The position numbers and the translations under genes are program-made. Below the pieces are notes generated by a model. That model saw nothing but the letters and a program-made list of their open reading frames with translations, ran no database searches and was not told where the DNA came from. 5,961 nucleotides of DNA from Acidimicrobiales bacterium (lineage in GTDB: Bacteria > Actinomycetota > Acidimicrobiia > Acidimicrobiales > Aldehydirespiratoraceae). The DNA lies in the NCBI GenBank assembly GCA_021604885.1, contig BQJV01000220.1:1-5961 (forward strand), written 5' to 3'. Numbering within the stretch: position 1 is the stretch's first letter; each line of letters opens with the position of its first letter. Below, piece by piece: positions 1 to 5,130 of the stretch.

Positions 1-1
1 G

Positions 2-580
2 ATGGGCGTGGGAATCAACTCGTTCCGCTTCGAGCATTGCGCCCCCAAGAACCCCGGTGTCATCCCGCGGCTCGGGTTCGGCGGCGCCGACATGGCGTTC
101 GGCTGGGGCGGACTCCCGGACGAAGACGGCGAGTTCCTCGACCTCAGCGACTGGACCATCCGGGCCGCGCCCGAACACGATCCCGCGGGCGAGATCCAAG
201 CGCCCCGGGTCGGCGACTGGCCGGCCGACGACTGGTTCGTCACCTATGACGCGACGGACGCCGGCGCCGTTGCCGTCGGCCTCTTCGGCGTGGACGACGA
301 CCTCGGTCTCTACGCCGCCACCTCGCTGACCTACGACTGGGAGAACGTGTGCGACATCGTCCGTGACGTGCTCGCCTTCGCCGAGTTCGTCGCCGGCGAA
401 GAGCCGGATCGGGAGCGCTGGGACCTGCCCGCCGGCGAGGCCGGCGACGAACAGATCGTGATCGACACGCTGATCGCGCTGCGCGACGACGAAGCCACCC
501 TCGCGAAGTTCTTCGAATGGACGCCGTGCACCTACAAGCTGTGCGTGCTCAACGGAGACGTGCCGCCCCGCATCAGCTGA
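2..580 (+). CDS. Unrecognised acidic protein, possibly 5'-truncated by the window edge
   Basis: I do not recognise this family. The frame gives 192 residues from an ATG one base inside the window to a TGA. No upstream sequence is visible, so the true start may lie further left. The protein is strongly acidic (many Asp/Glu, few Lys) and rich in Trp, including a GWGG near residue 35 and repeated DW/YDW pairs. It has no signal peptide or membrane segment and ends with a Cys pair in a P-C-x4-C arrangement. Third codon positions are overwhelmingly G/C, as in the neighbouring genes, which supports real coding. It converges with the HNH nuclease gene, with 40 bases between the two stop codons and no clear U-tract terminator. 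Being soluble and cytoplasmic is inference from composition. It could also be the C-terminal part of a larger protein. Confidence 0.7.
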   Translation: MGVGINSFRFEHCAPKNPGVIPRLGFGGADMAFGWGGLPDEDGEFLDLSDWTIRAAPEHDPAGEIQAPRVGDWPADDWFVTYDATDAGAVAVGLFGVDDDLGLYAATSLTYDWENVCDIVRDVLAFAEFVAGEEPDRERWDLPAGEAGDEQIVIDTLIALRDDEATLAKFFEWTPCTYKLCVLNGDVPPRIS

Positions 581-620
581 CGCCGACATCTCTCGCCCCA
601 ATATCTGCATCCCGGCCATC

Positions 621-1823
621 TCAGGCCGCCTGCGCGGTCGGCCCGGCCCGGGCCCCGGGTTCGACCAGCCGATAGCGCCCCGCATCGTCGATGACCACCC
701 GATACCCGTGGTCATGGATCAACGAGTGGGCGGTCGCACACACCAGGGTGAGGTCGTCGATGTCGGTCTCACCGAACGTCGGCGGCGACCAGGGCACCAG
801 ATGGTGGGCCTGGCATCGCGCCGGATCGGCCCCACAGTGGATGCAGCCGCCATCGCGGTCGATCAGCGCGTTCCACTGGTCGTCGGTGGCGAGCCGAACG
901 GCCCGACCCTGCCAGAGGATCGACCCGTCGGCGGCGAAGATCGAGCCGACGAACGCTGACTCACACGCGATCCGCTCCAGCACCGACTGCGGCAACGGTG
1001 TGCCGTCGAGAAAGGCGGCGAACCCCGACGGATCGTCGGCCCGACACCGATCTGCGTCGATCCGCACATGGGTGACGAACCGCGGATGCGGCCGCCTGTT
1101 CGCCGCAGCCGAGCCGGCCGAGCCGGCCGACGCCCCGCCGGCGATGAGCTCGGTGAGTGCGTCGGCACCACGTTGTGCGTAGGTGCGCATCGTCGCCGGG
1201 TCGCCATCACGACCGCCGTCTTCGCGGAACAGGCGAGCCATCGCCCGTTCGAACGCCTGGAGCACCGGCTTGCCGGCCACCGGATCGAGCTCACCGTTGA
1301 TGCCGATCCGACCGTTCTTCTTCTGCCAGACCACACCCGTGCGCTCACGCCGGGCCCGATCCTGCGCGGTCTCCTTCTTCTTGTCGGACTCCCGCTTGCC
1401 CGCCCAGTCGTTCGCCTCCGCCGCGAACCGATCGGCGGGCAACAACAGCGCCAGCTTCGTCAGCTCGGCATCGGCCTCCTCCGGCGACACCCTCGCGGCC
1501 GCATCGGCGGCCGCGTCGGCGTGTTCCTCGGAGATCTCGCCGTCGGCCAGCGCCTGCTGGATGGTCGGCATCGACGGCAACTGCTTCGCCGTGCGAGCCG
1601 CCCGCTTCGACTTCTTCGACGACGCTCTCGTCTTCGTACGGTTGGCGTCGGCCGGCTTGACGCCATCGTCGCCCAGCGCCTCGATCGCGGCGAGACACGC
1701 CAGCTTCTTCGCCGCCGCGTAAGCCGCCAACCGCCCGCACCCCTCGAGGGCTCGTTCGAGCTCGGTGCGGGTCTTCCCCACCGGGTCGAAGTTCGAGAGT
1801 CGCTCGAAGTCGGTCACATGCAT
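621..1823 (-). CDS. DUF222 / HNH endonuclease domain protein (13E12-repeat type), SOS-controlled
   Basis: Probable metal-dependent DNA nuclease of the DUF222-HNH family that is widespread in actinobacteria. With the start chosen here it has 400 residues. The N-terminal two thirds is DUF222-like helical sequence interrupted by a Lys/Arg-rich stretch (about 64-80) and a Gly/Ser/Ala linker (about 229-243). The C-terminal HNH domain is intact: a C327-x2-C330 pair, the His pair H340-H341 followed by VPW, a T-D-I-D-D segment in which D357 takes the usual Asn/Asp place, then C362, H366 and H370 before a final H-G-Y. An ATG at 1872-1874 would add 17 residues, but the LexA palindrome and the promoter would then lie inside the coding region, so I prefer the ATG at 1821-1823. 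A GTG at 1815-1817 is a further option, with GAGG nine bases upstream. The biological role of these nucleases is poorly known; induction by DNA damage is inferred from the operator. Confidence 0.88.
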   Translation of the reverse strand: MHVTDFERLSNFDPVGKTRTELERALEGCGRLAAYAAAKKLACLAAIEALGDDGVKPADANRTKTRASSKKSKRAARTAKQLPSMPTIQQALADGEISEEHADAAADAAARVSPEEADAELTKLALLLPADRFAAEANDWAGKRESDKKKETAQDRARRERTGVVWQKKNGRIGINGELDPVAGKPVLQAFERAMARLFREDGGRDGDPATMRTYAQRGADALTELIAGGASAGSAGSAAANRRPHPRFVTHVRIDADRCRADDPSGFAAFLDGTPLPQSVLERIACESAFVGSIFAADGSILWQGRAVRLATDDQWNALIDRDGGCIHCGADPARCQAHHLVPWSPPTFGETDIDDLTLVCATAHSLIHDHGYRVVIDDAGRYRLVEPGARAGPTAQAA

Positions 1824-1832
1824 CGTCCTCTC

Positions 1833-1861
1833 ACCATAGCGAACATATGTTCGCCTCACAA
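1833..1861 (-). promoter_or_regulatory. Promoter of the HNH gene: TTGTGA - 17 bp - TATGGT
   Basis: Reading the - strand, TTGTGA (1861-1856) and TATGGT (1838-1833) each match four of six sigma-70 consensus bases and are separated by exactly 17 bases. A transcript would begin around 1827-1823, at or just before the ATG at 1823. The mRNA would therefore be nearly leaderless, which is common in actinobacteria. The LexA-type palindrome occupies the spacer. The promoter is inferred from sequence only. Confidence 0.6.
1839..1854. promoter_or_regulatory. LexA binding site (SOS box), perfect 16-bp palindrome
   Basis: GCGAACATATGTTCGC is an exact inverted repeat whose core is GAAC-N4-GTTC. The inner 14 bases equal the classic Bacillus-type SOS box CGAACATATGTTCG and fit the closely similar mycobacterial box. 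It lies between the -35 and -10 elements of the HNH gene, where a bound LexA repressor would block RNA polymerase. Release of LexA during the SOS response should induce the nuclease. That 13E12-family genes belong to the LexA regulon in mycobacteria is established knowledge; its operation here is inference. Confidence 0.85.
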
Positions 1862-1931
1862 GAGAAATGTCCATGACATCGCAGGAAATCCGGGCGCGCC
1901 GAAATTGACCTCCCGTTTCCCTCTCCGACTG

Positions 1932-1955
1932 GCCGTGCGGCGACGCCGCGACGGC
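1932..1955 (-). terminator. GC-rich hairpin directly after clpP, candidate terminator
   Basis: The arms are GCCGT/ACGGC and GCGGC/GCCGC, forming a 10-bp stem with one bulged base and a 3-base loop. The hairpin starts on the base next to the clpP stop codon. No U-tract follows on the - strand, so it is not a classical intrinsic terminator. It could be a U-less actinobacterial terminator or an mRNA 3' stabiliser. It separates clpP from the HNH promoter. Confidence 0.4.
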
Positions 1956-2558
1956 TCAGATCATCTCGCCACGCTTGACGATGACGTGGTCGATGATGCC
2001 GTATTCCTTCGCCTCTTCGGCGGTGAACCAGCGGTCACGATCGGAGTCGGCCTCGATCTGCTCGTAGGTCTGACCCGTGTGCTGGGCGATGCGTTCCTGC
2101 AGGAGTCGCTTGGTGTACGCCATCTGCTCGGCCTGGATCGCGATGTCGGTGGCCTGCCCCTGCACCCCGCCGAGCGGCTGGTGCATCATGATCCTGGCGT
2201 GGGGCAGCGCGTAACGCTTGCCGGGCGCACCGGCACACAACAGGAACTGGCCCATCGAGGCGCCGAGGCCCATGCAGATCGTGCCGACCTCGCACTCGAC
2301 GAACTGCATCGTGTCGTAGATCGCCATGCCCGCGGTGACCGAACCACCCGGCGAGTTGATGTAGAGCCAGATCGGCTTTTCCTTGTCCTGGCCTTCCAGG
2401 TACAGGAGCTGGGCGGTGATGTAGTTCGCGATCTCGTCGTTGACGTCGGTGCCGAGGACCACGATCCGGTCCTGGAGCAGGCGGTGGTAGATGTCGGCCT
2501 GCGGGTTGGCTGCCAGTGCGGAAGCCATGAACTGCGCGTTCTCAGGGGTCTGCGTCAT
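1956..2558 (-). CDS. clpP: ATP-dependent Clp protease proteolytic subunit ClpP
   Basis: Serine peptidase subunit (family S14) that assembles into the barrel-shaped cytoplasmic protease and degrades proteins fed by a Clp ATPase such as ClpX or ClpC. The product has 200 residues, the normal length. The triad is complete: S101 in G-A-S-M-G, H126 in M-M-H-Q-P-L-G-G, and D175 in the S-D-R-D-R-W-F segment. The oxyanion-region motif INSPGGSV is at 67-74. The segment IEADSDRDRWF and the D-I-A-I-Q-A-E-Q stretch resemble mycobacterial ClpP1 more than ClpP2. The ATG at 2556-2558 is used. It has no obvious Shine-Dalgarno sequence, and ATG at residue 11 is an alternative that would remove part of the propeptide-like N-terminus. 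The same frame stays open to about 3095, but that upstream part is antisense-frame noise over the lipoprotein gene. A second clpP, tig and clpX are not next to it. It lies 67 bases downstream of a lipoprotein gene on the same strand, so read-through is possible. Confidence 0.97.
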   Translation of the reverse strand: MTQTPENAQFMASALAANPQADIYHRLLQDRIVVLGTDVNDEIANYITAQLLYLEGQDKEKPIWLYINSPGGSVTAGMAIYDTMQFVECEVGTICMGLGASMGQFLLCAGAPGKRYALPHARIMMHQPLGGVQGQATDIAIQAEQMAYTKRLLQERIAQHTGQTYEQIEADSDRDRWFTAEEAKEYGIIDHVIVKRGEMI

Positions 2559-2625
2559 GGTGCGAAGGGTATCGGGGTCTCCGGTCGTGCTGGCGGCAAG
2601 CCCAGCGGTTGGTTGTGTCGTTCGT

Positions 2626-3174
2626 CTACGGACTGAGCCACGCGAGCGCCACCGCGTCCCACTCGACGTATTCGTTCGTCGTGCAGTCCACCGGCACCCA
2701 GTAGCGCACACCCGGAGCGAGGGTCTCCGGGTCGACGCCCGAGCGCACGAGGCACGGCAATGAGGTCGGCTGGACGATCTCCGCGTTCGCACAAGCAGCG
2801 AAATCGCACTCCTCCTGGGAGCGGACCGCATCCGCGATCGCCAGGTATGCACCGAAGAGCGGCCATCCACAGTCATCGAGCGTGATCTCGTCGACGGCGA
2901 CGATGCGCTCGCTGATCGTCCCGACGCCGTCCGGAGCGATGATGAAGTTCGCGAGCACGTCACCGGCTTCGGTCCCGAACGCCGCAACGGCCGAACGCAG
3001 CGCCGCTTCGTCTGTGCCCTCCAGCGGGAAGTCGCCGGCAGCAACCATTGCCGCCATGTCGACACACGCCGGGTCGGTGCTGATGGCGTCGCCACCCGAC
3101 CCGTCGGACGATTCGTCCGCGCACGCCGCGGCGACGAGGCCGACCAGGGTCAGGATCACGAGGAGGCGACGCAT
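2626..3174 (-). CDS. Secreted six-cysteine lipoprotein, shorter paralogue
   Basis: Predicted lipoprotein of 182 residues with unknown function. Residues 1-17 form a lipoprotein signal peptide (two Arg, a Leu/Val core, then VAAA) and C18 is the lipid-acceptor Cys, followed by a short Ser/Asp/Gly linker. The mature domain has six Cys (37, 102, 123, 128, 141, 164), which suggests up to three disulfides outside the membrane. Key blocks are A-C-V-D-M at 36-40, DEITLDDCGWPLFGA at 95-109, P-T-S-L-P-C at 136-141 and a closing V-D-C-x6-EW segment at 162-172. The same blocks recur in the gene just upstream, so the two are paralogues. Its GAGG ribosome site (3182-3185) overlaps the upstream gene's TGA, with seven bases to the ATG. 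This indicates translational coupling in one operon. I recognise no named domain; a binding or cell-envelope role is only a guess. Confidence 0.85.
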   Translation of the reverse strand: MRRLLVILTLVGLVAAACADESSDGSGGDAISTDPACVDMAAMVAAGDFPLEGTDEAALRSAVAAFGTEAGDVLANFIIAPDGVGTISERIVAVDEITLDDCGWPLFGAYLAIADAVRSQEECDFAACANAEIVQPTSLPCLVRSGVDPETLAPGVRYWVPVDCTTNEYVEWDAVALAWLSP

Positions 3175-3181
3175 GCGCGAG

Positions 3182-3185
3182 CCTC
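3182..3185 (-). promoter_or_regulatory. Ribosome binding site GAGG overlapping a stop codon
   Basis: On the - strand the TGA of the long lipoprotein gene reads straight into TGAGG. The GAGG lies seven bases before the ATG of the short lipoprotein gene. Ribosomes ending the first gene would be positioned to start the second, a typical coupling arrangement. Confidence 0.6.
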
Positions 3186-4050
3186 AGCCGCCCGGCTCGG
3201 CGGGAGCGGGCGCGGGTACTTGGTCGGTGGCGGCCACGGCCTCGGTGCTCGCGACCCAGGCGCCGACCTGGCCGTCCCACTCGACAGACTCGCCGGAGTC
3301 GCAGTCCACCGTCTCCCACCCCGACGTGATGAACAGGCTCGTATCGACGTCGACATCGATCGACGCGAAGCACGGCAGGTGTGTGGGCGCAATGCCATCC
3401 TGGTCACATGGCACGCCGGGGTCGAACCCGTTGTCCGCCGCGCCGATCGCTTCGCCGGCCTCGCAGAACATGATCGGCTCGGCCAGAGCGACGGCGAACA
3501 GCGCGCCGTAGAGCGGCCATCCGCAGGGCTCGAGAGTGATCTCGTCGAACGCGACGAGCAGCTCGTCGCGCACGTCTTCGGCCGTGTCGGCGTCGTCCGC
3601 CTCGATGATCGCCTCCACCGAGGCGATCGCCTCGTCGCCGAACGGCTCGGCTGCGTGCAGGAACACCGCCTGTTGCTCCTCGTCCGGTTGGAGCCTCAGT
3701 GCCTGCGCGGTCGGTCCGACGACGAGCGTCTCCATGTCGGTGCACGGGTCGCCGGTGACCTCGTAGGTGAACGTCGGCTCGTCGAGCACCATGTCGTCGA
3801 TGTCCGGGAGCGGCGTCACATCGCCGCCGTCCGCGTCGCCATCGCTGTCGATCCCGTCGTCGGATCCGGTGTCGTCGGACCCGGTGTCGTCAGATCCCGT
3901 GTCGTCGCCGACGACGCCCTCCACCACGATCCCGCCACCGGCGTCGTCCCCGGTCGTCGCCGTGTCGGAGGAACCGTCCGAACACGCCGCTGCAACCAAC
4001 GACAACACCATCAGCAGGACGCTGGCGAACAGGCCGAACGGTTTGCGCAT
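3184..4050 (-). CDS. Secreted six-cysteine lipoprotein with Asp-rich linker, longer paralogue
   Basis: Predicted lipoprotein of 288 residues with unknown function. Residues 1-22 are a signal peptide ending LSLVAAA, and C23 is the lipid-acceptor Cys followed by S-D-G. Residues 24-92 form a flexible, very acidic Asp/Gly/Ser/Thr linker containing T-G-S-D-D three times. The folded domain (about 93-267) has six Cys (103, 176, 196, 215, 227, 250) and shares with its neighbour the blocks P-C-T-D-M, DEITLEPCGWPLYGA at 169-183, P-T-H-L-P-C and V-D-C-x6-EW. A short Ala/Pro tail closes the protein. The ATG at 4048-4050 is supported by GGAG five bases upstream. The frame stays open further up, through the antisense of the tRNA gene, so the longer start is rejected. 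It is the first gene of a lipoprotein pair and is divergent from the tRNA gene. Confidence 0.87.
   Translation of the reverse strand: MRKPFGLFASVLLMVLSLVAAACSDGSSDTATTGDDAGGGIVVEGVVGDDTGSDDTGSDDTGSDDGIDSDGDADGGDVTPLPDIDDMVLDEPTFTYEVTGDPCTDMETLVVGPTAQALRLQPDEEQQAVFLHAAEPFGDEAIASVEAIIEADDADTAEDVRDELLVAFDEITLEPCGWPLYGALFAVALAEPIMFCEAGEAIGAADNGFDPGVPCDQDGIAPTHLPCFASIDVDVDTSLFITSGWETVDCDSGESVEWDGQVGAWVASTEAVAATDQVPAPAPAEPGG
3856..3900 (-). repeat. Three tandem 15-bp repeats encoding T-G-S-D-D
   Basis: Three adjacent copies (3856-3870, 3871-3885, 3886-3900) of a unit close to GTCGTCGGATCCGGT (+ strand) differ at only one to three positions. A partial fourth copy begins at 3901. In the - strand reading frame each unit encodes T-G-S-D-D in the linker of the long lipoprotein. 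In-frame expansion or contraction by slippage would change only linker length. Confidence 0.85.
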
Positions 4051-4055
4051 GGCCA

Positions 4056-4059
4056 CTCC
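4056..4059 (-). promoter_or_regulatory. Ribosome binding site fixing the long lipoprotein start
   Basis: GGAG on the - strand, five bases before the ATG at 4050. It decides this start over the open frame that continues upstream across the tRNA gene. Confidence 0.55.
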
Positions 4060-4109
4060 ATCGGAGCCGCCGCCCCGCCGCATGAGCCTCGGTACGCTGA
4101 ACCGACCAC

Positions 4110-4193
4110 GCGGACGTGGTGGAATTGGCAGACACGCCAGGTTTAGGTCCTGGTGCCCGAAAGGGTGTGGGAGTTCAAATCTCCCCGTCCGCA
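4110..4193 (+). tRNA. tRNA-Leu (anticodon UAG)
   Basis: Class II tRNA that reads CUA and other CUN leucine codons. The acceptor stem GCGGACG (4110-4116) pairs with CGTCCGC (4186-4192), followed by discriminator A4193. The anticodon stem CCAGG/CCTGG (4137-4141, 4149-4153) encloses loop TTTAGGT with anticodon TAG at 4144-4146. A long variable arm (4154-4168) has CCC/GGG closed by GAAA. The T arm is GGGAG-TTCAAAT-CTCCC (4169-4185). All stems are intact, and discriminator A plus the long variable arm fit leucine. The 3' CCA is not encoded (the genome reads CCG after A4193), so it must be added by the CCA-adding enzyme. A weak -10-like TACGCT at 4093-4098 lies upstream without a convincing -35. 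Confidence 0.96.
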
Positions 4194-4212
4194 CCGAGCG
4201 CACCTGGCGAGC

Positions 4213-4341
4213 TCAGTCGCCGCGCATGCCGCGGGCCCGCTCCTGCTCGAACGTGAGCTCGGGTGAGGTCTCCGGTTGCGACCGCGGCGTCGAACGTGCC
4301 AGTCCTCGCAGGAAGTTGCGGATGTGCCGGATGATCGCCAT
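4213..4341 (-). CDS. Probable small protein of 42 residues
   Basis: A 43-codon frame beginning MAIIRHIRNFLRG and ending in a charged tail (ELTFEQERARGMRGD). I do not recognise it. Support for coding: about 36 of 42 codons end in G or C, matching the real genes here; the frame fills the gap between the tRNA and hydrolase genes; and no other gene covers it. The first half is basic and amphipathic (Ile/Leu/Phe alternating with Arg/His), as in a helix that might bind membrane or nucleic acid. The second half is Glu/Arg-rich. There is no Shine-Dalgarno sequence. A -10-like TAGTGT (4353-4348) placed so that transcription would start about at the ATG suggests a leaderless mRNA. It could instead be the last gene of the hydrolase operon, 36 bases after the preceding stop. 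It converges with the tRNA. Confidence 0.5.
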   Translation of the reverse strand: MAIIRHIRNFLRGLARSTPRSQPETSPELTFEQERARGMRGD

Positions 4342-4377
4342 GCCCGAACACTAGAGCGAACGGGCACCGGGGTTCGG

Positions 4378-5130
4378 TCAGCCCAACCCGGCCCAGTAGT
4401 CGGCCAGCGCGTCCGCGGCGGCGTCCGGGGCGCTCACCATCCACCAGTGGGCCTGCCCCTCGAGCACGACCGACTCGGCCCCGAGCCGCTCCGCCATCTC
4501 GGCGGCCAGCGGCGCCGGCACGAAGTGATCCTCCGACGCGATGACGACCATCCCGGGCGGACGGTCGGCGGCGACGACCCGTTCCCCGAGCTCGACCATG
4601 AACGGCTGGGCGGCCTCCCGGTACAGCGTGAGGATGCACTCCCCCATCGCCGCATCGGTCGCCCCGGCCATCGCGGTAGCGATCTCGGCGGTCAGCCCCA
4701 TGTCGACGTACGTCGCCACCCGATCCTCGATCGCCCCACCGATCATCGCCTCGATGACCTGCTCGCCGACCTCGGGCATCTGCCAGGCCTGGGCCATGTC
4801 GTGCCACTCGTAGTCGGGGTGGATGAGGGCCGCACAGTCCGCGGCCCACGACCGCACCACGTCGGGCCGGCGGGCGAGGAGACCCATCACATGGCCCGCC
4901 CCCCAGTCGTGTCCGACGAGGTCGATCGGCCCGTCCATCGCTTCCAACTCGGCGACCAGCCAGTCGACGTAGGCGCCCGGCGTCGCATCGAACCCGTCGG
5001 GCACGGGCGCGCCGAAGCCAGGAGGCGACAGCGCGACGAGATCGTCGACGCCGCGCTCGCCGAGCGCGGCGAACAACGGCCCCCACACCGCATCGCACTC
5101 CGGATTTCCGTGGACAAAGACCTTCGTCAT
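4378..5130 (-). CDS. Alpha/beta hydrolase with Asp nucleophile (epoxide hydrolase / haloalkane dehalogenase-like)
   Basis: Cytoplasmic alpha/beta-hydrolase-fold enzyme of 250 residues; the substrate is unknown. The oxyanion segment is H-G-N-P at 7-10. The nucleophile elbow is G-H-D-W-G at 73-77, so D75 would attack and form an ester intermediate, unlike Ser hydrolases. The acid is probably D201 in the S-E-D-H-F-V-P strand end, and the catalytic base is H228 in G-Q-A-H-W-W. N9 with W76 matches the halide-holding Asn/Trp pair of haloalkane dehalogenases, but the cap region (about 105-180) is short and epoxide hydrolases also carry H-D-W-G. I therefore leave the substrate open. The start is firm: GGAGG lies seven bases before the ATG, and the ATG overlaps the TGA of the upstream hydrolase gene (ATGA). 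No signal peptide is seen. Confidence 0.88.
   Translation of the reverse strand: MTKVFVHGNPECDAVWGPLFAALGERGVDDLVALSPPGFGAPVPDGFDATPGAYVDWLVAELEAMDGPIDLVGHDWGAGHVMGLLARRPDVVRSWAADCAALIHPDYEWHDMAQAWQMPEVGEQVIEAMIGGAIEDRVATYVDMGLTAEIATAMAGATDAAMGECILTLYREAAQPFMVELGERVVAADRPPGMVVIASEDHFVPAPLAAEMAERLGAESVVLEGQAHWWMVSAPDAAADALADYWAGLG

Noticed and set aside
613..628. Hairpin CGGCC-ATCTCA-GGCCG at the convergent gene ends, possible two-way terminator
   Set aside because: The stem is only five base pairs, no U-tract is present on either strand, and it includes HNH coding sequence.
1111..1128. Two tandem copies of GAGCCGGCC
   Set aside because: They encode part of the Gly/Ser/Ala linker of the HNH protein; two 9-bp copies in GC-rich linker DNA are unremarkable.
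2559..2625. Possible ClgR-type operator before clpP (half-site GCGAA at 2562-2566)
   Set aside because: The matching inverted half-site is absent, and a single 5-base match is expected by chance.
1068..2636. A 522-codon + strand open frame across the HNH gene, clpP and the end of the short lipoprotein gene
   Set aside because: It is antisense to two well-supported genes, its product is low-complexity and Arg/Gly/Leu-rich with no motif, and long antisense frames are expected in GC-rich DNA.
2559..3095. N-terminal extension of ClpP in the same frame
   Set aside because: The extra residues are Arg/Ser/Thr-rich noise opposite in phase to the lipoprotein gene, and the 200-residue product already has full ClpP length.
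4070..4109. Promoter for the tRNA gene
   Set aside because: TACGCT at 4093-4098 is only a weak -10 match and no -35 hexamer is seen at the right distance.
3220..4146. A 308-codon + strand frame over the lipoprotein genes
   Set aside because: It is a shadow of the lipoprotein gene rich in Arg/Val/Gly and ends inside the tRNA gene.
4051..4203. N-terminal extension of the long lipoprotein across the tRNA region
   Set aside because: It would translate the antisense of tRNA-Leu and push the signal peptide to an internal position; the ATG at 4050 has a ribosome site and a proper signal peptide.
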